A DNA stretch of 64,000 nucleotides from Sphingomonas sp. BGYR3 (GCF_025153455.1 NZ_JANZNT010000002.1:310001-374000), one strand, 5' to 3'. Positions 17,315-26,095 are shown, counted from the stretch's first letter. A program made the numbers and translations. Notes: generated from the sequence alone by a model not told the origin.

Positions 17315-18613
17315 TTAGGGTCGGCGCTGCGCCCGCCCGGCAAAGCTGACCACGCTTTCTGCCCCATCGGCGCTCAGCGCGGACACGCCGACGAAATAAT
17401 CGTCGACCACGATATCCTTCAGCACCGTCGACGTACCCGTCACGTCGCGGTGATCGGTCCAATCCTGCGCATCGTTGCGCCGCCAATGGACGCGGTATTT
17501 CGCCGCGCCGGGCACGGCTTGCCAGCTGACCGTGGTATCGGTCGCCAGCGCCCCTTCGATCGCCACATTCTTCGGAATGGCGGGCGCGGATGCAAACTGG
17601 CGCGCGGCCGCGACGTTCAGCGCCGTCACCTTGGCCAGATAGGGGAAATCCATCTTGTCGATGGTGTCGCCATATTCGCGGCCGCCCTCGGTCCGCAGGT
17701 CCTGATGCTGCTGGTCGTAATTTTCAGCCGCGACGGAAAAACGGATGGCGGGATAGCCAAGGCGCAGGAACGCCTCATGATCGCCGCCGCGCCCGAACCG
17801 GTCCGGACGGCGCACGACGAACACGTCCAGCGCGCCGGGGATCTTGGCTGCCATCCGGTCGATGCCCTTGGCCAGCGACCGGCTCGGCCCGTCATCCTCG
17901 CCGCCATTGCCGCGCCGGGCCTTTTGCTCGTCGATCGTCTCGATCTGGCGAATCCCCTCGGAAAACACGCGGACCCGGTCGGCCACGCGCACGCCATTCT
18001 GGCCCACGGTATTGCCGACGATGTCGTTGTTCAGCACGGCCGACACTTCCCATCCCGCCGCCTGCGCCGTTTCGGCCAGCAACTGCCCGCCCAGCAGGCC
18101 CTGCTCCTCGCCCGACAGCGCGGCATAGATGATCGTCGCCTTGAACTTTTCCTTGGACAGGATGCGCGCGGTTTCCAGCACCAGCGCGGTGCCCGACGCA
18201 TCGTCATTGGCACCCGGCGCATCGCTGGTCGCGTCCATCACGTCGGATACCCGGCTGTCGATATGGCCCATGATGATGACGACGCGCTTGTTCTCCTCGC
18301 CCGCCTGGAACCCCAGGACGTCGACGACATTGGCGCCGTTCGGCACGCGCGGGCCGGTAAAGGTGCGAGCGATGTTGCTGACGGTGATGCACCCGCCGCA
18401 CTTTTCGCTGATCGCGTTCAGCTCGTTGGCGAACCAGCGGCGGGCAGCGCCGATGCCCCGCGTCGGATGATCCGGATCGGACAGGGTATGGCGCGTGCCG
18501 AACGAAACCAGTTTTTCCACGTCGCCCTTCAACCGGGCGGGCGAGGGCGCGTCCTGCGCCAGGGCGGGATGGGCTGCGGTCAGCAGCAGCGAAGCGATCA
18601 ACAGGGTGCGCAT
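17315..18613 (-). CDS. Exported M28-family peptidase with C-terminal beta-sandwich
   Basis: The 432-residue product has a signal peptide (MRTLLIASLLLTAAHPALAQ) and an M28 zinc peptidase domain. Metal-site motifs are MGHIDSRVSD, APGANDDASG, SGEEQGLLGG, NNDIVG and, late, a His/Asp block around GGDHEAFLRLGYPAIRFS. The last 90 or so residues (VSWQAVPGAAKYRVHWRR) look like a fibronectin type III-like module. It probably degrades peptides outside the cytoplasm. No strong SD precedes the ATG. Confidence 0.9.
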   Translation of the reverse strand: MRTLLIASLLLTAAHPALAQDAPSPARLKGDVEKLVSFGTRHTLSDPDHPTRGIGAARRWFANELNAISEKCGGCITVSNIARTFTGPRVPNGANVVDVLGFQAGEENKRVVIIMGHIDSRVSDVMDATSDAPGANDDASGTALVLETARILSKEKFKATIIYAALSGEEQGLLGGQLLAETAQAAGWEVSAVLNNDIVGNTVGQNGVRVADRVRVFSEGIRQIETIDEQKARRGNGGEDDGPSRSLAKGIDRMAAKIPGALDVFVVRRPDRFGRGGDHEAFLRLGYPAIRFSVAAENYDQQHQDLRTEGGREYGDTIDKMDFPYLAKVTALNVAAARQFASAPAIPKNVAIEGALATDTTVSWQAVPGAAKYRVHWRRNDAQDWTDHRDVTGTSTVLKDIVVDDYFVGVSALSADGAESVVSFAGRAQRRP

Positions 18614-18694
18614 TTCCGGAACGTGGCGGGAAAAAACGAATCGCTCAAGGGGCTAAAGGGCCGTATCCCCGGTACCATCCGCTCAGGCGGCCGA

Positions 18695-19147
18695 TCAGCT
18701 AAGGCGGTCCAGCGCCTCGTGGCTCAGGCTGCCGGGAACGATCATCACCGGCACGCCCAGCGTCCCCGCCTCGGCCGCGAACAGCGTGACCAGCGGGCCG
18801 GGCGCCCCCTCCGCCGCCGCACCCAGCACCAGTGCGGCGATTTCGGGATTGCCGGCAATCGTCTCCCGCACTGCCTTGGCCCCGTCGCCCTCGCGCACGA
18901 TGATCGTCGGGCTCAGCCCCGATTCGGCCAGCAACGTGCCCGCCGCGGCCGTGACCAGCGCCTCTGCCCGTTCCCGCGCCTCTGCCTCGATCTGCGCCAT
19001 CACGCCGCCCCACTGGACGAAATCCGGCTTGGGAATCAGCGTCAGGATCTCGACATGGCCGCCCGTCTTGACGGCACGGCGCGCGGCAAAACGCAGGGCG
19101 ATCTCCGCCTCTGCGCTTTCATCCACCACCACCAGATAGGTCCGCAC
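18695..19147 (-). CDS. Universal stress protein (UspA family)
   Basis: The 150-residue alpha/beta protein has a Usp-like N-terminus (YLVVVDESAEAEIALRFAARR), a central helix and a C-terminal VPVMIVPGSL strand. The usual ATP-binding GxxGxxS/T loop is altered (LVLGAAAEGAPGPLVTLFAA), so ATP binding is uncertain. It starts at a GTG with GGAGG 7 bases upstream. It is divergent from pdhC. Confidence 0.82.
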   Translation of the reverse strand: MRTYLVVVDESAEAEIALRFAARRAVKTGGHVEILTLIPKPDFVQWGGVMAQIEAEARERAEALVTAAAGTLLAESGLSPTIIVREGDGAKAVRETIAGNPEIAALVLGAAAEGAPGPLVTLFAAEAGTLGVPVMIVPGSLSHEALDRLS

Positions 19148-19292
19148 CGATCATCCTCCCCCAGCCGGACGACGGCGCCCGAATACGAATGAAAGGTGAC
19201 GCCTCGACCGCTGGTTCGCAAGGGGCGGGCTTGACCCTGCCGGTGCTGGCGGCAAAGGAGGGCCATTCATCGGACCAGTAACGGGACACTCC

Positions 19293-20618
19293 ATGTCGAT
19301 CGAACTCAAGATGCCCGCCCTGTCGCCCACCATGGAAGAAGGGACGCTGGCCAAATGGCTGGTCAAGGAAGGGGACACGGTCAAGGCCGGCGATGTCATG
19401 GCCGAGATCGAGACCGACAAGGCGACGATGGAGTTCGAAGCGGTCGATGAAGGCGTGATCGCGAAAATCCTGGTTGCCGAGGGAACCGACGGCGTAAAGG
19501 TCGGCACCGTCATCGCCATCATCGCTGAAGAGGGCGAGGACGCCGGCGCCGTCGATGCCAAGCCCGCCGCAAAGGCCGAAGCTGCTGCACCCGCACCCGC
19601 ACCCGCCGCTGCGCCCGCGCCTGCCGCTCCTGCGGCCCCCGCTGCCGCCCCGGCCCCTGCGGCTGCGCCCGCACCGGCCGCATCCGGCGACCGGGTAAAG
19701 GCCAGCCCGCTGGCCCGCCGCATCGCCGCTGACAAGGGGCTGGACCTTGCCGCGCTTCAGGGCAGCGGCCCCGGCGGCCGCATCGTCAAGGCGGATGTCG
19801 AGGATGCCAAGCCCGGCGCAAAGGCCGCTGCCGCGCCTGCACCGGCTGCCTCCGCGCCGACCGCCGCCGCCGCGCCTGCTCCTGCGGCCGCACCGGCAGA
19901 GGCAAAGGCCGTGTGGTTCGACGACTCGATCCCGCATACCGCCGACAAGCTGTCGAACATCCGCAAGACGATCGCCCGCCGCCTGACCGAGGCGAAGCAG
20001 ACGATCCCGCACATCTACCTCACCGTCGACATCCGCCTCGACAAGCTGCTCAAGCTGCGGGGCGAGCTGAACAAGGGGCTGGAATCGCGCGGCGTAAAGC
20101 TGTCGGTCAACGATCTGTTGATCAAGGCGCTGGGCGTGGCGCTGGAACAGACGCCGAAGTGCAACGTCACCTTCGCCGGGGATCAGCTGATCAGCTATCA
20201 CCGCGCCGACGTGTCGGTCGCCGTGTCGACCCCGACGGGCCTCATCACCCCGATCGTCCGTGACGCGGCCAACAAGTCGATGGCCAAGATCTCAACCGAG
20301 ATGAAGGAACTGGCCGCCCTTGCCAAGGACGGCAAGCTGAAGCCGGAACAGTATCAGGGCGGCACCGCGTCCCTGTCCAACATGGGGATGTTCGGCATCA
20401 AACAGTTCGAGGCGGTGATCAATCCGCCCCAGGGCATGATCATGGCGATCGGTGCCGGTGAAAAGCGGCCCTATATCGTCGACGATGCGCTGGGCATTGC
20501 CACGGTGATGAGCGCCACGGGCAGTTTCGACCACCGCGCCATCGACGGCGCCGACGGGGCAGAGCTGATGAAGCTGTTCAAGGAACTGGTCGAAAATCCG
20601 CTGGGCTTCATCGCCTGA
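19293..20618 (+). CDS. pdhC: Pyruvate dehydrogenase E2, dihydrolipoamide acetyltransferase
   Basis: E2 transfers acetyl from lipoate to CoA in the pyruvate dehydrogenase complex. The 441-residue protein has one lipoyl domain (Lys43 in [12 protein letters not shown]), an Ala/Pro-rich hinge around residues 90-130, a peripheral-subunit binding domain ([19 protein letters not shown]), a second Ala/Pro linker, and the catalytic domain ending in [14 protein letters not shown] (His414, Asp418). The lipoyl motif and PDH-type catalytic core favour pyruvate over 2-oxoglutarate. E1 genes are not in this window. lpd follows after three small genes. Confidence 0.95.
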   Translation: MSIELKMPALSPTMEEGTLAKWLVKEGDTVKAGDVMAEIETDKATMEFEAVDEGVIAKILVAEGTDGVKVGTVIAIIAEEGEDAGAVDAKPAAKAEAAAPAPAPAAAPAPAAPAAPAAAPAPAAAPAPAASGDRVKASPLARRIAADKGLDLAALQGSGPGGRIVKADVEDAKPGAKAAAAPAPAASAPTAAAAPAPAAAPAEAKAVWFDDSIPHTADKLSNIRKTIARRLTEAKQTIPHIYLTVDIRLDKLLKLRGELNKGLESRGVKLSVNDLLIKALGVALEQTPKCNVTFAGDQLISYHRADVSVAVSTPTGLITPIVRDAANKSMAKISTEMKELAALAKDGKLKPEQYQGGTASLSNMGMFGIKQFEAVINPPQGMIMAIGAGEKRPYIVDDALGIATVMSATGSFDHRAIDGADGAELMKLFKELVENPLGFIA

Positions 20619-20628
20619 ACCGGCAGCC

Positions 20629-20838
20629 ATGCGGGTCTGGATTGAACTGGCGTTCGTCGCCCTTGGCCTGATCGCCGCGCTGGGCATCGGCTGGCTGTCG
20701 GCCTGGTCCTATCCGCAGGGCGCGGGCGATATCTGGCTGGTGACGGGTGCTGCCATGCTGATCTCTGCCGCAATGGGCGTCCGCCCCGTGATGCGCGCGC
20801 TGGCGCAGGACCGGGCAGGGCGGGGCCACCATGGCTGA
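20629..20838 (+). CDS. Small two-helix membrane protein, unknown function
   Basis: The 69-residue product has two hydrophobic segments (IELAFVALGLIAALGIGWLS and IWLVTGAAMLISAA) and a basic tail. It begins 11 bases after pdhC and overlaps the next gene by 8 bases, so it is probably translated as part of the operon. I do not recognise a family. Confidence 0.6.
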   Translation: MRVWIELAFVALGLIAALGIGWLSAWSYPQGAGDIWLVTGAAMLISAAMGVRPVMRALAQDRAGRGHHG

Positions 20839-21223
20839 GCGCGATCCCACCCGTCCGCCGCCGGGCGAACCGGCGCTGCGCGTCACCACCATGCCCGCCG
20901 ACGCCAATCCCTATGGCGACATTTTCGGCGGCTGGCTGATGAGCGTGATGGACATGGCCGCCGGCCTTGTCGCCGCTCGCCGGGCAAAGGGGCGCGCCGT
21001 CACCATCGCGGTCGACGCCATGCAGTTTCACCGCCCCGTCGGGGTGGGGGACGAAGTGTCGGTCTATGCCGACCTGATCAAGGTCGGCCGCACCAGCCTG
21101 ACCATCCAGGTCGAAAGCTGGTGCCGCGACCGCCACGGCGAACAATTGTGCAAGGTGACAGAGGCGCGCTTCGTCTTCGTCGCCATCGACGAACACCGAA
21201 AGCCCCGGGTCATCGGCGAATGA
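20831..21223 (+). CDS. YciA-type acyl-CoA thioesterase (hotdog fold)
   Basis: The 130-residue hotdog protein hydrolyses acyl-CoA thioesters. Family motifs are MPADANPYGDIFGGWLMSVM with the catalytic Asp near the start of the central helix, the helix MDMAAGLVAARRA, and MQFHRPVGVGDEVSVYADL. Length is normal for YciA. It sits in the PDH gene set, consistent with a role in acyl-CoA balance. Its stop overlaps the DUF559 start (ATGA). Confidence 0.88.
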   Translation: MAERDPTRPPPGEPALRVTTMPADANPYGDIFGGWLMSVMDMAAGLVAARRAKGRAVTIAVDAMQFHRPVGVGDEVSVYADLIKVGRTSLTIQVESWCRDRHGEQLCKVTEARFVFVAIDEHRKPRVIGE

Positions 21224-21720
21224 TCGCGCAGCCCATCAACCCCTCCCCCCTGGCGGGGGAGGGAGGGGCCCGCGCCGAAGGCGTGGGAGGGAGGGGGGGC
21301 CTTCTGGTCCGCGCTCGCCAGCTCCGCCGCGATTCCACGGACGCCGAACGCAAGCTCTGGTCGATCCTCCGCGCCAAAAAACTCGCCGGGTGGAAATGGC
21401 GCCGACAGCAGCCGATCGAGCGTTACATCGCTGATTTCGTCTGCTTCGAAACCCGCGTGATCGTTGAAGCCGATGGTGGCCAGCATGCCGGCGATCCGGG
21501 CGATGACATGCGCGATGCCTGGCTCACCGGGCAGGGGTTTCGCGTTATCCGGTTTTGGAGCAACGACATTCTGACCAATTCTGAGGGGGTCGCCGATCGC
21601 ATCCTCGCGGCGCAGGTTGATGCTGCTGCATCGACCGACGTGCTCGTGGCACGGCCCCCTCTCCCCAACCCCTCTCCCGCCAGGGGAGAGGGGCTTTCGA
21701 TGGAGCACAATCGTGGCTGA
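21220..21720 (+). CDS. DUF559 (Vsr-like PD-(D/E)xK) nuclease-like protein
   Basis: The 166-residue product has a DUF559 domain at about residues 28-130: LRRDSTDAERKLWSILRAKK, the acidic core YIADFVCFETRVIVEADGGQH (Asp, then Glu-x-Asp and Gln-His), and GFRVIRFWSNDIL. DUF559 proteins are related to Vsr-type endonucleases; no biological role is established. The N-terminus (NPSPLAGEGGARAEGVGG) and C-terminus (PNPSPARGEG) are translations of the flanking palindromic repeats. The ATG overlaps the thioesterase stop and its own stop lies 8 bases inside lpd. It looks like an inserted cassette rather than a PDH gene. Confidence 0.82.
   Translation: MIAQPINPSPLAGEGGARAEGVGGRGGLLVRARQLRRDSTDAERKLWSILRAKKLAGWKWRRQQPIERYIADFVCFETRVIVEADGGQHAGDPGDDMRDAWLTGQGFRVIRFWSNDILTNSEGVADRILAAQVDAAASTDVLVARPPLPNPSPARGEGLSMEHNRG
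21241..21300 (+). repeat. Left palindromic unit of DUF559 cassette
   Basis: CCCTCCCCC (21241-21249) pairs with GGGGGAGGG (21255-21263) around loop CTGGC. The following tail contains GGGGCCCGC and GGCGTGGGAGGGAGGG. The unit is translated as the N-terminus of the DUF559 protein. Its layout matches the solo unit at 25197. Confidence 0.85.
21656..21694 (-). repeat. Right palindromic unit of DUF559 cassette (inverted)
   Basis: CCCCTCTCCC (21669-21678) pairs with GGGAGAGGGG (21684-21693) around loop GCCAG, the exact reverse complement of the left loop. The cassette is therefore bounded by inverted copies. The lpd ribosome-binding GGAG lies just beyond this unit. Confidence 0.85.
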
Positions 21721-23113
21721 TACCTATGACCTGATCGTCCTCGGCTCCGGCCCCGGCGGCTATGTCGCGGCGATCCGCGCCAGCCAGCTTGGCCTGAAGA
21801 CCGCGATCGTGGAGCGCGAAAATCTGGGCGGCATCTGCCTGAACTGGGGCTGCATCCCGACCAAGGCGCTGCTGCGCTCGGCCGAAATCTATCACTACAT
21901 GCAGCACGCCAAGAATTACGGCCTGGTCGCCGAAAAGATCAGCGCCGATCTGGACGCGGTGGTCAAGCGCTCGCGTGGGGTGGCCAAGCAGCTCAATCAG
22001 GGCGTCACCCACCTGATGAAGAAGAACAAGATCACCGTCCACATGGGCGAGGGATGCCTGACCGCGAAGGACAAGCTGGCCGTCACCGACAAGGACGGCA
22101 AGGCGACCGAGCTGACCGCAAAGAACATCATCGTCGCCACCGGGGCGCGTGCGCGGGAACTGCCCTTTGCCAAGTCGGACGGCAAGCGCGTCTGGACCTA
22201 TCGCCACGCGATGGTGCCGACCGAAATGCCCACGAAGCTGCTGGTCATCGGATCGGGCGCGATCGGCATCGAATTCGCCAGCTTCTACAACGACATGGGC
22301 GCCAAGGTGACCGTGGTCGAAATGATGGACCGCATCGTGCCGGTCGAGGACGCCGATGTGTCCGCCTTCCTCGAAAAATCACTGGTGAAGCAGGGCATGA
22401 CGATCATGACCGGCGCTGGCGTCAACGGGCTGGAGGTCGGCGCCAACGGCGTGAAGGCCAAGCTGAAGGACAAGGCCGGCAAGGAGACGACCGAGGAGTT
22501 CAGCCACGTCATCGTCGCGGTCGGCATCGTCCCCAACACCGAGAATATCGGCTTGAAGGAACTGGGCGTCGACATGGACGATCGCGGCTTCCTGAAAACC
22601 GGGCCGGATTGCGCCACCAACGTCCCCGGCATCTGGGCGATCGGCGATATCACCGCGCCGCCATGGCTGGCGCACAAGGCGAGCCATGAGGGCGTCATCG
22701 CGGTCGAAGCGATCACCGGCGGCCATCCGCACGCCATGGACCCGCGCAACATTCCGGGCTGCACCTATTGCCACCCGCAGGTCGCATCCGTCGGCCTGAC
22801 CGAAGCCAAGGCAAAGGAAGCGGGATACGAGGTCAAGGTCGGCAACTTCCCCTTCATCGGCAATGGCAAGGCGATTGCGCTGGGCGAGGCGGAAGGGTTC
22901 ATCAAGACGGTGTTCGACGCAAAGACCGGCGAACTGCTGGGCGCGCACATGGTCGGCGCCGAAGTGACCGAGCTGATTCAGGGCTATACCGTCGGCAAGA
23001 CGCTGGAGACGACCGAGGTCGAGCTGATGAACACCGTCTTCCCGCACCCGACCCTGTCCGAAATGATGCACGAAAGCGTGCTTTCCGCCTATGGCCGCAC
23101 GCTGCATATGTGA
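21713..23113 (+). CDS. lpd: Dihydrolipoyl dehydrogenase (E3)
   Basis: E3 is the FAD flavoenzyme that reoxidises dihydrolipoamide of the 2-oxoacid dehydrogenase complexes with NAD. The 466-residue protein has the FAD motif VLGSGPGGYVAA, the redox disulfide Cys42-Cys47 in GGICLNWGCIPTK, the NAD motif VIGSGAIGIEFAS, and the C-terminal HPTLSEMMHE (His445, Glu450). I start it at the GTG at 21713 (MADTYDLIVLG). An upstream-open frame to 21617 only translates the palindromic repeat. GGAG lies 7 bases before the GTG. Confidence 0.96.
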   Translation: MADTYDLIVLGSGPGGYVAAIRASQLGLKTAIVERENLGGICLNWGCIPTKALLRSAEIYHYMQHAKNYGLVAEKISADLDAVVKRSRGVAKQLNQGVTHLMKKNKITVHMGEGCLTAKDKLAVTDKDGKATELTAKNIIVATGARARELPFAKSDGKRVWTYRHAMVPTEMPTKLLVIGSGAIGIEFASFYNDMGAKVTVVEMMDRIVPVEDADVSAFLEKSLVKQGMTIMTGAGVNGLEVGANGVKAKLKDKAGKETTEEFSHVIVAVGIVPNTENIGLKELGVDMDDRGFLKTGPDCATNVPGIWAIGDITAPPWLAHKASHEGVIAVEAITGGHPHAMDPRNIPGCTYCHPQVASVGLTEAKAKEAGYEVKVGNFPFIGNGKAIALGEAEGFIKTVFDAKTGELLGAHMVGAEVTELIQGYTVGKTLETTEVELMNTVFPHPTLSEMMHESVLSAYGRTLHM

Positions 23114-23137
23114 TCGCTGACCCGGCAAGGGATCATT

Positions 23138-23177
23138 CCGGCGCGGCAAACGAACACATCGCCGCGCCGGAGATTTT
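23138..23177 (+). terminator. Candidate terminator after lpd
   Basis: A perfect 10-bp stem, CCGGCGCGGC (23138-23147) with GCCGCGCCGG (23161-23170), is followed by AGATTTTCC. The loop is 13 bases. It lies 24 bases after the lpd stop. Confidence 0.65.
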
Positions 23178-23239
23178 CCATCTAGTCTTTTGGTAGGATT
23201 AAGGCATTCTGTCCGCAACAATCGTGCGGGAGAATTGCC

Positions 23240-23803
23240 ATGACCTCGCTTGCGCTGCATCGCTCCGACGCTGTTTCGATGATTTTGTTGCCCGACCGGC
23301 GCGGCCTGCCGCCTGCGCTGGCCGAACTGATCGGGGTGCGCTTTCCCGATGCCCGCACGCTGCCGTTCCGCGGGCGCAGCGTGCCTGAGCGAAATCGCTG
23401 GGCCGCTCAGCTGGATGAGGCGGTGAATCACGCCGCCCGCCCGGTGATGCTGGTCGCCAGCGGCGTCGGCTGCTTTGCCGCGGCCTGGTGGGGCCGGCTC
23501 ACCCCGCGTTACTATGTGGAGCGCGTGGCCGGGGCATTGATGGTCGATCCGGTCGAGGGCGGCCCGGTGGCCAGCCTTGCCTCGCCGCGCATCCCGCTGC
23601 CCTTCGCCTCGATGCTGGTTGAGGGGGACGCGCTGACCCATGCCGATTCGCTGCGGATGCTGGCCGATGGCTGGGGCGCAGAAACCGGCATCGGTCCGTC
23701 AGCCGGCACCGCGACCGGGGCGTTCAGCCGCCTGGTCGAACGCTGGACCCGCCGCGTGGTCGAACGCGAGGTCGGGCTGCACGGGCTGCGCACCGAACTC
23801 TGA
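23240..23803 (+). CDS. RBBP9-like alpha/beta hydrolase, nucleophile apparently lost
   Basis: The 187-residue product has the size and layout of RBBP9/YdeN small serine hydrolases: a Rossmann-like start, RNRWAAQLDEAV, a nucleophile-elbow region, and DALTHADSLRMLADGWGAE near the acid. Where relatives read AHSLGC this one reads ASGVGC, putting Gly75 at the nucleophile position, and no GH motif is seen near the C-terminus. It may be a non-catalytic homologue, or use Ser74 unconventionally. The SD is CGGGAGAA, 7 bases before the ATG. Confidence 0.6.
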   Translation: MTSLALHRSDAVSMILLPDRRGLPPALAELIGVRFPDARTLPFRGRSVPERNRWAAQLDEAVNHAARPVMLVASGVGCFAAAWWGRLTPRYYVERVAGALMVDPVEGGPVASLASPRIPLPFASMLVEGDALTHADSLRMLADGWGAETGIGPSAGTATGAFSRLVERWTRRVVEREVGLHGLRTEL

Positions 23804-23884
23804 TCGTCGCCCGCATCGCCGATTGACATTGCCCCGCCGCCGGCCACAGGCTCGTATCTTGTGGTTCGCTTTGGGGAATGGGGC

Positions 23885-25162
23885 ATGAAATCCTTTGTGT
23901 TGGGCGCACTAGCTGCGGCTGCGCTCGCATCGGGCACGGCGTCTGCCGAAACGGTCGTCGTCACCGCCGACCGGATGGTCGATGTGCTGACCGGCAAGAT
24001 GGTGGACAATCCCGCCGTGTTCATCACCGACGGGCGCATCACCAACATCGCCGATGCCCGCACCGTGCGCTGGGGCAGCGACGTCCGGCACATCGACCTG
24101 TCCGGAAAGACGATCCTGCCCGGCCTGATCGACATGCACGTCCATCTGGACAGCAACCCGAAATATGGCGGCTACACCAATCTTCAGTTCACCGACAATT
24201 TCTGGGCGGTGCAGGGGACGGCCAATGCCCGCGACATGCTGATGGCGGGCTTTACGACCGTGCGGAACGTGGGGTCGGAAAATTACGACGACGTCGCCTA
24301 TAAGCAGGCGATCGAGGAGGGGCTGATCGCCGGGCCGCGCATCGTTCCGGCCGCCCATGCCCTTGGCGCGACGGGCGGGCATTGCGACAGCACCTATCTG
24401 CCCCCGTCGTTCAAGGCAAAGGGCGTGGCGGTGGGCGACAGCCCGGACGAGCTGCGCCGCATCGTCCGCGAACAGCGCAAATATGGCGCGGAAGTTATCA
24501 AGGTGTGCGCGACCGGCGGCGTCTTTTCCCGCAATACCGAACCGGGGCAGCAGCAATTGTCCGAGGGCGAATTGCGCGCCATCGCGGACGAGGCGCACCA
24601 ATGGGGCCTGCGCGTTGCCGCCCATGCGCACGGCGCGGCGGGGATCAAGGCCGCGATCCGCGCCGGCATCGACACCATCGAACATGCCAGCCTGGTCGAT
24701 GACGAGGGCATCAAGCTGGCTGCCGAGCGCAAGCAGCCGGTCTGGTTCTCGATGGATATCTTCAACACCGACTATACCCAGGCCGAGGGTGCGAAGAACG
24801 GCGTGCTGGAGGATAACCTGCGCAAGGACCGCGAGATTGCGCAGATTCAGCGGGACAATTTCCGCAAGGCGCATAAGGCCGGCGTGCGGATGGTGTTCGG
24901 ATCGGACGCGGGCGTCATGCCGCACGGCACCGCTGGCGGCCAGTTCCGCGTCATGGTCCAGTACGGGATGACGCCGATGGAGGCGATCCAGGCCGCAACC
25001 CGCAACGCCGCAGAGGCGCTGGGCCGGGAAAAGGATGTCGGCGCGATCGCCGTCGGCCGCTATGCCGATATCGTCGCCGTCCCCGGCGATCCGACCAAGG
25101 ATGTCGGCCTGCTCGCCGGGCCGGTCACGGTCGTAAAGGGCGGGGTGCTGGTCAAGGAATAG
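23885..25162 (+). CDS. Exported amidohydrolase (imidazolonepropionase/prolidase-like)
   Basis: The 425-residue product has a signal peptide (MKSFVLGALAAAALASGTASA) and a TIM-barrel metal-dependent hydrolase core: ILPGLIDMHVHLD (HxH), EVIKVCATGGV (likely carboxylated Lys), RVAAHAHGAAG and TIEHASLVDD (His ligands), and FGSDAGVMPHG (Asp). Exported members of this subgroup include Xaa-Pro dipeptidases and other amide or lactone hydrolases, so the substrate is open. A start at 23885 gives a clean signal peptide. A repeat unit follows the gene. Confidence 0.85.
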   Translation: MKSFVLGALAAAALASGTASAETVVVTADRMVDVLTGKMVDNPAVFITDGRITNIADARTVRWGSDVRHIDLSGKTILPGLIDMHVHLDSNPKYGGYTNLQFTDNFWAVQGTANARDMLMAGFTTVRNVGSENYDDVAYKQAIEEGLIAGPRIVPAAHALGATGGHCDSTYLPPSFKAKGVAVGDSPDELRRIVREQRKYGAEVIKVCATGGVFSRNTEPGQQQLSEGELRAIADEAHQWGLRVAAHAHGAAGIKAAIRAGIDTIEHASLVDDEGIKLAAERKQPVWFSMDIFNTDYTQAEGAKNGVLEDNLRKDREIAQIQRDNFRKAHKAGVRMVFGSDAGVMPHGTAGGQFRVMVQYGMTPMEAIQAATRNAAEALGREKDVGAIAVGRYADIVAVPGDPTKDVGLLAGPVTVVKGGVLVKE

Positions 25163-25196
25163 GGCAGGCGAAAGACGGCTTCAGCCTCCCGGTGCT

Positions 25197-25258
25197 CCCT
25201 CTCCCGCATGCGGGAGAGGGAAGGGGCCCGCCGCGCAGCGGTGGGAAGGGTGAGGGTG
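25197..25258 (+). repeat. Solo palindromic unit related to the DUF559 flanks
   Basis: CCCTCTCCCGCA at 25197-25208 is followed directly by its exact reverse complement at 25209-25220. The tail AAGGGGCCCGCCGCGCAGCG plus GTGGGAAGGGTGAGGG runs to 25258. Order and composition match the left flank of the DUF559 cassette at 21241, but no nuclease gene is present. It sits between two convergent genes and could also act as a terminator. Confidence 0.8.
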
Positions 25259-25286
25259 TCCTGTTCGCTGAACCTCTCGGCCCGCC

Positions 25287-25784
25287 TTATTCCGCCGTAT
25301 CGCTGACGATCGTCACCGGCGCGATCGGGGCGTCTGCCGGATCCAGCCCGGCCTTGGCGACCTGTTCCGCGATCACCGCCATATGCTTCAGCCGCCCGTC
25401 GATATGGCCGCCCGTCTCGATCGTGATCTGGTCATATTCGACATCGCCGTTGATCCGCGCCGTCCGGTCGATGGTCAGGTTCTTGACCCGCACGGTGCCG
25501 TCCACCGTGCCCGCCAGCCGCGCGGTGTCGGCGGTGATCAGGCCGCCGATGCGGCTTTCCGGCCCCTGGATCAGGCTGGTGCACGTGATGTCGCCTTCCA
25601 CCCGGCCATCGATGTGCAGGTCGTTGGATGCGCTGACATTGCCGATGATGACGATATCGGCGCCGATCACAGAAAACATGCCCTTGCGACCCGCCTGCTG
25701 ATTGGCGGGCGCGCCCGGCGCGGCGGACGGGGCAGGGGGATGGGCGGGCGAGCGGTCGTCCCGGTTGCGGTTGCTGTTGAACAT
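25287..25784 (-). CDS. Bactofilin family cytoskeletal protein
   Basis: Bactofilins polymerise into nucleotide-independent filaments that organise cell-wall or stalk machinery. The 165-residue protein has a short Pro/Ala-rich N-terminus and a right-handed beta-helix core with repeating hydrophobic/Gly steps (LHIDGRVEGDI, ESRIGGLITAD, ARLAGTVDGTVRVKNLTIDR, IETGGHIDGRLKH). GGGGGAG lies 7 bases before the ATG. It stands alone, divergent from the str operon. Confidence 0.9.
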   Translation of the reverse strand: MFNSNRNRDDRSPAHPPAPSAAPGAPANQQAGRKGMFSVIGADIVIIGNVSASNDLHIDGRVEGDITCTSLIQGPESRIGGLITADTARLAGTVDGTVRVKNLTIDRTARINGDVEYDQITIETGGHIDGRLKHMAVIAEQVAKAGLDPADAPIAPVTIVSDTAE

Positions 25785-25898
25785 GGACTGGCTCCCCCGT
25801 GCTTCTGTCGCGACTCGATGCGGGTATAGCTTTTGCCGCGGCGGCTGTCGTCAGTCGGCATTGTGGATGCGACGGGACGATTCGCGCCGCGCGGCCCA

Positions 25899-25927
25899 TT
25901 GACCGGCGGCGGCCGCGTGCGTATAGG
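25899..25927 (+). promoter_or_regulatory. Candidate promoter of the str operon
   Basis: TTGACC and TATAGG lie exactly 17 bases apart, about 165 bases before rpsL. The whole 311-base gap (25785-26095) holds no other gene. The long leader also contains a GC-rich stretch around 25990-26030. Confidence 0.6.
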
Positions 25928-26095
25928 CGCGCCGTTCCATGAAGCGGGGCATTGCGTCTGGCCCATGGGATTTTTTTGAGCTGAACATTGTTGGAGACGC
26001 CAGGGCCCGGAGGCCGGCAAGGCCGCCTAGGGTCCTTTCGTATTTTCCGGAAATCATGGCTCCGACAAAGTAACCATTGGAAGGTGAAGGGCTTC

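Noticed and set aside
17168..19192. 674-codon open frame on the plus strand
   Set aside because: It is antisense to the M28 peptidase and universal stress protein genes, both well supported, and its product has no family features.
21617..21712. N-terminal extension of lpd from an ATG at 21617
   Set aside because: The added residues only translate the palindromic repeat. The GTG at 21713 has a Shine-Dalgarno sequence and matches the family start.
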